Below are positions 24,632 to 34,570 of a stretch of 64,000 nucleotides of DNA, piece by piece. The notes under the pieces are model-generated. The model did not search any database. It saw only the letters and a program-made list of their open reading frames with translations, and was not told the DNA's origin. Each line of letters begins with the position of its first letter. Within the stretch, counting starts at the first letter, position 1. The translations under genes and the position numbers were made by a program. The DNA lies in the NCBI GenBank assembly GCA_963556145.1, contig OY744469.1, positions 1,426,001 through 1,490,000 of the forward strand, in the 5' to 3' direction. This DNA comes from Hygrocybe punicea (Eukaryota > Basidiomycota > Agaricomycetes > Agaricales > Hygrophoraceae).

Positions 24632-24639
24632 CCTGTGGT
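24632..24639. repeat. TSD of the inner hAT (pair at 30662-30669)
   Basis: CCTGTGGT on both sides, perfect 8 bp. Copy 1 of the outer family keeps the empty site (GTCCTGTGGTTGTGTGCG at 13438-13455). Confidence 0.9.
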
Positions 24640-24887
24640 TAGTGTTTTAAAGTCCGGTCAGGTCCGGTTTTTTGCCTTTTTTGGACATTAACCGGGACTG
24701 GACCGGTTGTCTTATTTTCTGAAAACTCAAAAAACCGGACCGGACCTAAGACAACCGGTTGCCATCGGTTTTTTTCAGTCCATTAACCAGTCCAAACCGG
24801 TCTTAACTACAACCAGTTAATAACCAGTCCAGACCGGTTTTACACCAGGTCTGGACCGGTCTTCGCATTTGCAAGTGACAGCTGATG

Positions 24888-25745
24888 TGACATTGTAATC
24901 TACACAGGTACTAAATCAGGCATATCCTCTTCGTCATCATCTGTATTCCACTCAAACTCGGACTCAAGGGGCTGAATCGGAGAGGTGGCTCTGTGTTCCA
25001 TAGTTCAGATAAGCATGGTTGTGACTTGTGTAACACATACCTCTCCATGTTGAGCTCGTTCAGCATGACTGAATTATCATTGGTATTGTCTGAAATAATG
25101 TGGCCTTGGATACCCGCCTCAAGCTACACTGCCATCAGTTGTGTCCAAGCAAATGAGAATATTACGTACGACAACACAGATAGCAAGAAACTCGATGAGA
25201 CGAGCACGGAAGGTGTATCCTTCAAGAAACAGGGTGCTTGCAGTATTGTTGGCAGCCAGCGAAACCAAATCCATTGCACCAGTATCCCGGAGAGCCGTGA
25301 CACGGGAGTTCACATCCCTGGCAATGTTTGGAAAGCGGGGTGCGATGTTCTGCCAAAGTGGTTCAGTGCCAGATTGTCGGGGTGCATTGAGTACTTACTT
25401 TCCACCAAAACAAAACCATGTAGGACCACCATGTAGTTTGGACCCGATAGCTGGCAGTGCGAAGTGCTTGAGCAACTTCCAGTGCCTCATCATCAACCGG
25501 GAAGTCTTTGACGGTGAAATTTGCAGTTAACATCGTGATGGTGCGACAAGTCGGACAGAGGGGATGATAGGAAGCATTCACATCAATCCTACATCTATTT
25601 AAATGTCAGCACTAAGCGAGCGAAGCAAGCCACGTACCACACATTGCAAACGGAGCCGAGCAACATCCGTGATTGGAACTCAACGAAGCCTGTGGAACTT
25701 GGTGAATATTTCGGAGTTGGGATTCTGGAAAGTGAAATCCGCATG
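24888..25745 (-). pseudogene. second captured protein-coding-like stretch, unidentified
   Basis: Minus-strand open segments separated by stops or introns: near 25740-25690 (DFTFQNPNSEIFTKFHRLR), 25581-25430 (CPTCRTITMLTANFTVKDF, then DDEALEVAQALRTASYR), 25330-25119 (FPNIARDVNSRVTALRDTG to FLAICVVVRNILICL) and an acidic C-terminus ending EEDMPDLVPV at 24888. Hydrophobic stretches (SYMVLFWWK; LIEFLAICVVV) suggest a membrane protein. I do not recognise the family. It could be a second captured host gene or an extra transposon gene. Confidence 0.35.
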
Positions 25746-25749
25746 AATA

Positions 25750-26830
25750 CTAAACCAGAAACAGATCATTAGCCAAATGATAAAACACCGTATATTCGAG
25801 AAACCTACATCTGGGTGATGCTAGACCAAATGAGGAAAAAAAAGATATAGAGTTCGGAAAATGGCAAGGACTCGTGGCCGAGTAAGCTGGCGACATCAAG
25901 GAATCAGTCGGTGATGAAGTTGCACATGGTAAAGTCGTAAATGGGGACGTCAGAGAGAAGGACGGAGATGGAGGTGAATAGTGAGGACTCATAGGTGAGT
26001 AACCTGGTGAGGTAAGGTTAAGGACTGGAGACGTTGGTGAATAAGTTGGCGATGTCGGTCCGCATCCATGATCGTAGAATGGTGAAGTCGCATATGGTGA
26101 AGTTGGGGAAGTCGCACCACCGAATGGTGATGGAGGAACATATACGGGGGAGGTTGGAGAGTAGGCGTTTGGTGAGCTGGGACTGTACATTGAGCCTGCA
26201 GGAATTCCACCGGCTCCTATTGGGCTCTGACTGAAGACCGACCACTGGAAGGTCCCTGGGTCCTCCCGACCATTACCTGCAAGCGGTGAGAAAGCAGCGG
26301 ACTCCCCCTTGAACATCCCACCCTCCCACATAGGAGAGTCAGCGTCGTAAGGTGTCATTACCCCCTGACCTGGCATCATGCCTCCATCAGCCGGTACTGA
26401 CAGCATTTTGTGCGTAGGTAGCCAATGATCCACAATGGCATCCTTCAACATATTGATATCGACCGCAACATCGAAAGATCCTGTACCCATGGGAGCCATT
26501 TGACCAAATATAATGTTCTCGGAGACGCCATGGCAATCATCCCTCTTTAGGTCACAGAGCAAAGCCAGGTGGCAGTAGTCGACCTTGGATCTGTCAAACT
26601 CAATGACGCTACGCAAGTCCTTGAAAATTGCTGCCCGAGCCTTCTTTGTTTGCACATCATAGCTATCCTGGTGGATGATGACCTTGGCATGTTCAACGAG
26701 AAAGATACCAGGGACACTATGCAAGCTAACCGATTTGAGCATCGTGTTCAAGTTCTCCAGCTACTGGAGGAAAACGACCTCCTCCAGATCGTCGTCCTTT
26801 CCGTGCCGCTAATGACTGATCAGATTTGGA
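25750..26830 (-). pseudogene. captured fragment of RNA polymerase II largest subunit (RPB1) with degenerate CTD
   Basis: A 333-codon open frame starts at 26751; homologous residues extend upstream to about 26800 (DDDLEEVVFL before a TAG). Residues 1-100 match the end of the RPB1 core: ARAAIFKDLRSVIEFD, HLALLCDL, KRDDCHGVSENIIFGQ and MAPMGTGSFDV. Residues 120-170 match the linker (GGMMPGQGVMTPYD; FSPLAGNG). Residues 189-305 are CTD heptads: YSPSSP, YSPTSP, PTSPTYSPTSP, GYSPMSP, HYSPPSP. Compared with known RPB1, several conserved blocks are missing in frame. The block between LLCDL and DDCHGVSEN, normally about 40 residues, is gone, as is the segment before ARAAIF. The frame nevertheless stays open through the CTD and a novel C-terminal tail. 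Same strand as the hAT transposase and inside its ends. Confidence 0.8.
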
Positions 26831-26851
26831 TGAACAGCGCATAATAATAAC

Positions 26852-27143
26852 AATAGAATCATGAGACAATAGGGATTAAGAGAGACATACCAGAAAACAA
26901 TTGGGATGACAAGCCAAACCGTGACAGGATGAAGCAAGGAATGAGTGTGTCGAAGCAAGGTCGAGTATGTGTGGAGAGGTTGAAGGAGGAACGAGTCGTG
27001 CTAGTAACGGTAACTCCCATTCACAAATGCTCACTCGGCACTCAGCGCTCAGCACCCGATTCTAGATCCTTATTCATAATTGTACTGTATCAAACCAAAT
27101 GTAATAACGTAGCAAATAACGAGTCCCATGTTACAGATGGTAA
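26852..27143. other. spacer between RPB1 cargo and transposase stop
   Basis: Non-coding, with no repeat or gene seen. It is the junction zone between the transposase 3' flank and captured sequence. Confidence 0.4.
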
Positions 27144-30100
27144 CTAATACTGAGCTGCTTGAATTTCATCTTCTTCTACGTCCCATTCCACTTCAGCAGC
27201 ATCATCTTCAAGTATTTCAATATATTGCTCAAGATCACATTCTTCCACTTGATCAGAATTCCACGCGGCGAGGTCAACGAGAGACTGGTGCCAGTTGAAT
27301 TTTAGCATTTGAAGTTCCTCAAATCGTCCAGCACCGAGTCGCGATCGGCGATCAGAAGCAACCAGCTTGCCAGCTGAAAATAACCGTTCGCAAGGGACTG
27401 AGGAGGCCTGAACAGGAAGAATGTCAAGGGCAATTCTTGCGAGCGTAGGATACACCTTGGTGTGATGCTGGGCCAGAAATTGGTAAGGCCCGAATGAAGC
27501 CTGAGTCAACGAGAACCACTTACACTCCACCATTCTACGATATCAGTCTCTTTTGAGACATCCTGCGGGATATCTGTCAAGTATCGGCGAAGCTCTGCTC
27601 GCCATCCCTCATTAGATATTGACTGAGAAAGAAGCAGCCGGCGGTGTAAATCAAAATCGTCAACTTCGTTTTCGTCATCAGCAGGGAATGATGGTGTTTT
27701 CACGGGTGATCCTGGAGCTGGCGTCGCGAAAGGAGAGTAGCCAATGTTGTGATAGGCCTCCATCTGTAACTATAGTCAACAGATAGTAGGAAAGATGACT
27801 GACATAAATACCATATTCTCAACGATTTTTTCTGCCTCTGCTTGCCAATTCTTTGCATCGTGGTTACCAGCCGCAATATCTGCCATTTGTTCTTTTGCTC
27901 CTCCCCAAGCGAGCTTGATGTAGTTAAGTTTGTAGTATGGGTGCAACACTAAAAGCTTGTTTGTAATCATCTCGAATCCACCAGCAGAAGTGGGCACATA
28001 CCTAATGCAAGAACGTATGCTGGTTTCTCATCAAATCGGGTGTAATACTTCTTGATTTTCTCGAGACCATCCATTATCGCGTCTTTGTAAAGTTGATATC
28101 TCGGATTGTCGTGCTTGGCTTCCCACGCAGTTTGTAAACGTTCCAGTGCTGGAAGAGCACGCCAAAGTGTAGGCTTCTTGTCTGCCGAGAAATATTGTTG
28201 GATCTTGTTTGCGTCCTACAGTTCCACATTATCACGGCAACCATAAGTTTTAAGTAAGACCAACTTACGGCAAGAATTGTCTTCACATCAAGGACCCGGG
28301 TCCAGTCGGCCTCTTTCAGTTGGAACGCTGACCATGGTATGCGTTTGACAATCCGCCCATCTCGGCGAATTGTTGTGATGGGTCCATATAACTCATCAGC
28401 GGATGCAATAAAAAGTTTGATGGGCTATGTCTCAGTGAGCATGTGAATTATGCCAAGGAAATTGAAATACTGACCTGTTTGAGCTGATGTGCTCTACTGA
28501 GCATGTTGAATGCGGTACCCCACCGGGTGTTACCATGGAGAGGAATTTTGAGAGGGGTCGTGATGCTGCACTGCAGCTGGAGCTTCTCGAAATACTCGAT
28601 GCGCTGTCCTGACGACTGGATCTAGGGGGGGAATAGTAAACAGTAAGACGACAATAGACACTCCACACCTTGATGGCAAGTGTTCGGATGGCCGATATGA
28701 CATCCAAAGAATGGCCAAGGACCCGGTTTCCTGGTAATGATGGGTCGTACTCCCAAATTGCCGTAGCAGTTTCAACCGCGGCAATCTTGGTGATATGGGA
28801 CATGAAGTCAATAGTTCCCAGGTTCACGACATGGGCAAGGCATCTACAATGTAAAGGTTGAGAATGATCAACTCTGAGAGAAATGAAAATGCTCACGGAA
28901 GACGGCGCTCATCTGCAGGCCACATTTCAAGTTTTCGGCGCGCATGAATATTCTTGATGGTAAGGCAAGTCGTGTCGTTATTTGAAGTATTGTCAGCAGT
29001 CACGCAAAACAGCTGATTGTGTAGGTGAATCAGCTATAGTAAAATAGATTACGGATTACCTTTGAGCTCTTGGCATCAATGATACCAATCCGGTCGCAAA
29101 GCCTGACAACATATTTCCCAAGATTATCCCCACTATGTTCACCAGAAATCCCGCGGAACGCAATTACCTCGGAACAGAGGGACCACTTGGAATCCTTGAT
29201 CTCGATCCAATGCGCAGTAATTCCGAGGAAGGATGCCTTTGTGGTGTCAACTGTCCAACTGTCGAAGGTGGCAGAAACCTTGCCTGGTGCTGTCTGAAAT
29301 ACGAGCTGGGAGGAGCCTTTTGTTCAAGCCAGATTCACACTCACTGAAATGCTTTTTCTGAAGTCCTGGAGCAATCGAACGAACTCATTATGAATGTAGG
29401 TCGTGACGTCGTGGGTAGATGGAAGGTCAGCTTGAGTGGAGCGTGGTCTCATGGCAACGAGACAATTCGTGAATGAGAAATTGTTCGCGACGGCTAAAGA
29501 CTGTTAATAATTAGAAAACGCACGTTCCAAAAATTCCGGACATAAAACGATTACCTGATCATCACACACAATAAACTTGGAAACTGCATGTAGAACACCC
29601 TCGCGCGTGAAATCTTTTGGTCCATTGATTTTGGGAAATACATCACTGAGCGTTCCTTGTTCACTTCGTCCAGCTTTACGTTCGTTTTTGGCCATTTGCA
29701 TCTCTTTCCACACCGGCCGTGGAATTGCCCAGTGGTGGATGGTAATGTGTTCGGCATCGCAGCGTGTTTTGTAAACCTCGTAATGCTGATGGATGTGTTG
29801 CCGACATGAAGAGTTGCCTCCGATGTGGAAGGCTTTGCGCATGCCATGGCCAGAAATGAAGGCATTGTCGGCTCTGCTCAATTTTAGTAACTCGAGCACT
29901 GGGATAATAGTTTAGAGACTTACTTGCACACTTTGCACCAGCGCCCTTTCAATGTTTGTACGACATTTTTATTTGTAAACTTGACGGTGACTCTGTCGGA
30001 AAAGATGGTGAGCAGATCACGCGAAGAATCAGCCTTGACCAAATTCTGATCTGGGATGCCAGGACGATGGATGTCATCAAGATCATCCTGAAATCTCTGT

Positions 30101-30395
30101 GTAAGATACTCGTCGTCAAGGGCTCTAGGAATACTCTTACCTCATGTGCCGATTCATCAACAGATTCAGCGTCGACAATCAGGACAGATTCAGCCCCCGA
30201 CGAATCTGGATTATTGTCTACTTCCTCAACTTCTGATATCTTCGTGCGTTTTTGTGCTGGCCGTAAGGACTTTGACGGTAAGGTGGTATCACTATCAGAG
30301 CTGTCAGTTGCCCGATGCTTGCATTTGGTCTTGCTATTTGAGCCCTTTTTACCACTTTTAGAGGGTTTTGCGTGTTTTGTTTTGCGAGATGCCAT
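27144..30395 (-). CDS. hAT-family transposase, multi-exon
   Basis: Starts at the ATG at 30395 (MASRKTKHAKPSKSGKKG, basic, nuclear-localisation-like). A BED-type zinc finger is split by an intron: RWCKVCK near 29935 and SSCRQHIHQHY near 29800. Middle exons hold the RNase H-like catalytic core: TFDSWTVDTTKASFLGI (about 29270-29220), FCVTADNTSNND (about 29010-28975) and CLAHVVNLGTIDFMSH (about 28840-28795), then GNTRWGTAFNML near 28540-28500. The C-terminal exon has the hAT dimerisation domain: EWW..., YPTLARIALDILPVQASSVP, CERLFSAGKLV and LQMLKFNW (27530-27290), stopping at 27144. About six short introns. I saw no certain disabling mutation, so the gene may be functional; exon joins were not all verified. 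It would mobilise its own element and RPB1-bearing cargo. Confidence 0.78.
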
Positions 30396-31353
30396 GAGGT
30401 TGCGAGAAAATTGGCAGACACACTATTTGACATTGTTATCACTTCGATAAATTTACATAGCAAATGTGGACCGGTAGGTCCCAGTTGCAACTGGTTGCAA
30501 CCGGTTATGGAAGGTTGCCTCAAAATAAATGAGCTAATGCAACCACAACCGGAAATTTCTAAAATTAGCACAACCGCAACCGGTGGTCTGGTCTTTTTGC
30601 GGTTCAGTCCAGTTGGGTCCCGGTTTTTTTCCGGTCCTATGGACTGGACCTTAAAACACTACCTGTGGTTGTGTGCGACCAACACCACATCGTCGTCGAT
30701 GGAACGGTCTGGCCATTAAGCCAGAGCCACTGTCGACGACGTTGCCGTCATGTCGTCGCGTCGCATCGTCGTTGTCGCATCCTGTGGTTGTGTTGTCAGT
30801 GACGTGACCGACACCACATCGTCATCGATGGAACGGTCTGGCCATTAAGCCAGAGCCGCCGTTGACGACGTTGCCGTCATGTCGTCGCGTCACGTCATCG
30901 TGTCGTGTCGTCGTCACGTCATCGTTGTCGTTTGGCAAAGACAACCAGTGGAACTAAAATAATAAAGTAACGAGCAATTAGCACAAAAAACTTTAATGAG
31001 ATAATGACAGAGACGTACCTGACAGCCAGAGGGTGGGTGCACCACCTCTCTGGCTGTTTTCTTGCATCCCTGGCCATCCATAAACGCTTGTCGTCGTCGT
31101 CGTCGTCGTTATCGTTGTTGTTGTTGTTGTTGCTTTTGTATTCATAGTTGTTGTTGTTGTTGTTGTCACAGTTGTTGTTGTTGTTGTTGTGGTAGTCGTC
31201 GTGCATTGGCGAAACCGCCCAAACCCATACACCGCAGGTACGGGTGACGGTATGGGTACGGTGTCCGTTTTTGGACACCGTACCCATACCTGTGTGACCC
31301 GTTTAGGAAATACCGTGGGTAAACCCGTACCCGTGGTCAACCCTATTCATATG

Positions 31354-32150
31354 GCTTCCCCCTGCTATAGCCTGTTGTGTGAATAGGACAGATTGTGCCT
31401 TTCCTTTGCCCTTTTCTTGAGTCCTATATAACAGACCACTTAGTATTTATGTATTGTTGTATCACAATAAGATCATACTGATTATATTGGCTGTGATCAC
31501 CTCCATCTCGTTGTGAAGTCCTATTGTATGTCGGTGGTGAGACAGGAACATATGAGTTAATCACATACAGAAAAGGATCATCAGACACATCAGAAGTACT
31601 TTCTTCCTTCAGCTTGTTTCGAACCTTACGGCTGAATTGTGTAATGAAAATATGTGTAAGCGAAAGTCTACTAAGGTACACAAGTGGGACACACATACTT
31701 AGGTTCTGTCTTGATGGTTTTGTCGATGTCTGGCCTTTTGTTACTGGTAGTAGATTTCAACTTCTTTGCCTCACTATGTGCACTGATTATACAGAACATT
31801 TAGGCCAGAATTGCTCTAACACATACCGATGTTGTACAGTTTCGTTAGCTTCATTAGCACTTGTATCAGACAGGTGAATTCGCTTCACAGGCCTATAACA
31901 ACATCGTCATGCAGGACAACACTGATTACATCATAAATTTACCTTTTCTTGGCCTGTGTTTTGGGACTCAGGGTTTCAGGACTGAAAATAAATTGTTATG
32001 TGACCGAATATGTTGGTAATTATACGTACTCAGTTACTTCTTCTGCTGAAGATACAGCAATGGGCCTAATTTGTACTAGAACTCATAAGTAATTACAAAC
32101 CCATGGTGTAATGATAATGAACTTACGAAGAACTATGATTAGGAACGAAG
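31354..32150 (-). pseudogene. orphan gene, 5' half (split by hAT insertion)
   Basis: Minus-strand exons near 32085-32040 (VQIRPIAVSSAEEV), 31985-31945 (ETLSPKTQAKKR), 31895-31830 (VKRIHLSDTSANEANETVQH), 31690-31500 (FSRKVRNKLKEESTSDV; SYVPVSPP) and 31440-31354 (TQEKGKGKAQSVLF; ending at the hAT TSD). Frame and splice sites agree with the 3' half at 23111-24290 once the transposon is ignored. The start codon is not clear. Function unknown; the Ser/Lys-rich N-terminus suggests a nuclear or disordered region. Confidence 0.42.
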
Positions 32151-32868
32151 TAAAGTCAAGCTATCATAAGTTAAAACATTGGACTGTTTATGCAATCATT
32201 ACATTCTGGGTGCTTTCTTCGTGTTTACAGATTTGCGAGCACTGACACAGGTCATTGGTAGGGAACATGTGAGAATCATTCAGTACTTGCCGAGAATTCT
32301 GCCCTTTGCCCATCAGAGATAATACAACAATAGAGTATGAAATGAATGGACAAAGAGTGCAATTTAATCATGGTCGTTCGTGGTGAAGTTGTGGCAAAAT
32401 ATTGTAAGGACAATGCTTCATATTATGTTATACTTTCGGAACTGCCAGTGTCATTCTTACTGGTGAAATGGCTGCAATGACTGATTTAAAGAGAATTGGG
32501 TTAGTTCACTCAGCTGACTGTATGTATGACCTACACAGCCTTGTAGTACCGGAATTGTGAAGCATTGCTGCAACAGTGGCCTTACCACAAAGAAATTTTT
32601 TATTGAGTTTAAAGTGTTTCATGCAGCACTCATGTGATTAAAACTAATACAAAACAGGTGTATGATTGAATTCGAAACAATTCAGGTAAATTGTGCCTGA
32701 GTAACTTACAAAGATATTGATACCATTGGAAAGCAGTCATGCTTTTATGGTAATGGCATTGTCGTCATTGCAAAGAACAATGATGGTACAAGACGTGTGC
32801 TACCCACATTTGGTGGATTTCGCAAGATTAAGTCTAAATGAGGTAGGAGTGTGACAAAAGATATGGTC
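32151..32868. other. AT-rich region without a supported gene
   Basis: Short open stretches with many stops; possibly an old gene relic. Composition changes sharply to GC-rich at about 32870, the left boundary of the DIRS-like element. Confidence 0.4.
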
Positions 32869-32957
32869 TCTGAGTGAGTGACAGGTGTGACACAGAGTCA
32901 GCACTCTGTGCCCTCGCTGTCACTGTCGTTGCGGCTCGTTTTCTTCATAGTTCTCAA

Positions 32958-34570
32958 ATGCCCCGCATCGACTCTGACCCAAACCTTCAAATCTGCCCTG
33001 ATTTTGACTCAGAAGATTTTCTCGACATTTGAAACACCATTGCCCTTGCTACAGGCATCACAGCCGACCAGGCCGCTCTCAACCTCGCCACTTCCTGGAC
33101 AGCCCAAAACAACACCAAGAAGGCCGCCTGGGACGCTCAGCTCCAAGCCGACCAACTGGTAGATGACATTGCCACTTTAGCAGCCCAGGAGGCAGAGGCT
33201 GCCGCTCAGGCCATCCTAGACAAGGAGGCTGCTGAGGAGCTCAGGGAGGCAGAAAAGAAAAAACCCAAAATGCATACGTTCGACGTAACCAAGTCAATCG
33301 GTGCGAACGTCTCCCAACACCCCTCCCCTTATGCCCTTGAGCGCCTCCGGAAGTTCGAATATGTCGAACTCTGGTATTTCACCCCCGAAGGCTGCAATGA
33401 GGCCGCCATAACCCAACACTCAGCAGTGGACGACACCTTCGGCATTACCAGATCCGAGGCCGACCTCATGGTCCTCAAGCCAGTTTCCTCCGTCCATGCA
33501 TCCCGCAAAGCCCTGAGAGACGAAGACCTGTCCTGGGACCAAATGGAGATTGCCAGCACCCTCATGCTCCACCACCAACGCCAACTCCACTGGCCCGAGG
33601 CCGCCACAGATGCGCTCTCCATCTTCTGGTACAAGCTATATGCCCATGAACTGTGAGCCCAGTCAGACGGCCACCACATCCTCTTAATATACCAAGCCCA
33701 AGCCCGCCAGGAATGGCATGCAGCCTTGGAACGGAAAGATGCTGGCTTCAATATTGGCCTCATCAACAACGACCTCCTTGCAAAAATCACTCGCGAAAAC
33801 TTTCACTTGGACTGCCTAGCTTCTCTTCACGAGGTCAGTCCCCTTTCCCCCCTCTTCTGCTTTGTGCCCCAGCACACCCGCTTCGCTTCATACACACGTG
33901 CACCCATTGTGCTTCGCTTCGTGCACGCGTGCACCTGTTTTGCTTCGCTTTTTGCTCCAGCACCCCGCTTCACTTCACTTCATGCTGCACCCTGCCCCGC
34001 CCTGTGTGCTGCACCTCTGCATGCCCAGCCTTTGGCCCTCCCCTGCTTCGCTCTGCTTCAAGGATTTGCTTCACACTGCTAACCGTTCTGCCTCCAGGTC
34101 AGATCGCGCCCGCACTCTCCCCCTAGAGGCCGCCAAGGCAACCCCTCCACTGCAGGGCGAGGCCATCACTCCCGCTCCAGATCGCCTCCCCCCCGCAGGC
34201 CTTGCCAGCGCTCCCCCGCCCCTAGAGGAGCCTCCTCCTCCCATCAGGTTTTTCAGGGGGGTGCACCCAACCTCGTGCCCTCGGTGTGCACCCTTTGCCT
34301 CGGACGCTACCGCCACGACACTCTCCGCTGCAAGGCCACTCAGCTTTGAGACGACTCCCATATCCACTGCCGTCGCAATGACCAAGGCCACCTCGTCAAT
34401 CCCAATGGCTTGGTCCTCTGCTCAGACTGGCAACTCCCCTGAGGCTGCCCCAACCCCTCCCACCCCGACCGCCATGAGTGCTCTGGTTGCGGCAGCAGAG
34501 CGCATGGAGCCCAGGGCTGCCCTCGTGGCCAGAAAATCTAACCCAACAACCCCCTACATCGCCAGCGCCT
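32958..34570 (+). pseudogene. DIRS-like gag with zinc knuckle (TGA-interrupted, intron-like insert)
   Basis: The frame opens at the ATG at 32958 (MPRIDSDPNLQICPDF) and runs in one frame to about 33835, with TGA at 33030-32 and 33654-56. It contains an Ala/Glu-rich helix (TLAAQEAEAAAQAILD), a conserved gag core (FEYVELWYFTPEGCNEA, RDEDLSWDQMEIA, FWYKLYAHE) and NIGLINNDLLAKI. A 265-bp pyrimidine-rich stretch beginning GTCAGT at 33834 and ending CTCCAG near 34097 looks like an intron. Beyond it, in another frame, are an SR-rich segment and Cys/His motifs (CTLCLGRYRHDTLRC; HECSGCGSRAHGAQGC) ending near 34545. Confidence 0.65.

Larger units (their letters stand above)
24640..30661 (-). mobile_element. 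hAT transposon (family B), 6.0 kb, with transposase and captured host sequence
   Basis: Ends TAGTGTTTTAAAGTCC at 24640 and the complement GGACCTTAAAACACTA ending 30661, with many CCGGT/ACCGG sub-terminal repeats on both sides. Perfect 8-bp TSD. The minus-strand transposase gene occupies 27144-30395. The remaining 2.5 kb (24640-27143) downstream of the transposase holds a rearranged RPB1 fragment and a second protein-like stretch. Typical hAT elements are 2.5-5 kb and carry only the transposase, so the extra block is cargo. Confidence 0.88.
24291..31345. mobile_element. non-autonomous hAT element (family A, copy 2), split by another hAT
   Basis: The left end TAGGGTTGACCACAGG at 24291 and right end GTGGTCAACCCTA ending 31345 match the copy at 13098-14137 along their length. 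Removing the inner element (24640-30661) and one of its TSD copies leaves about 1025 bp, the size of copy 1. It sits in an exon of a minus-strand orphan gene. Confidence 0.88.
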
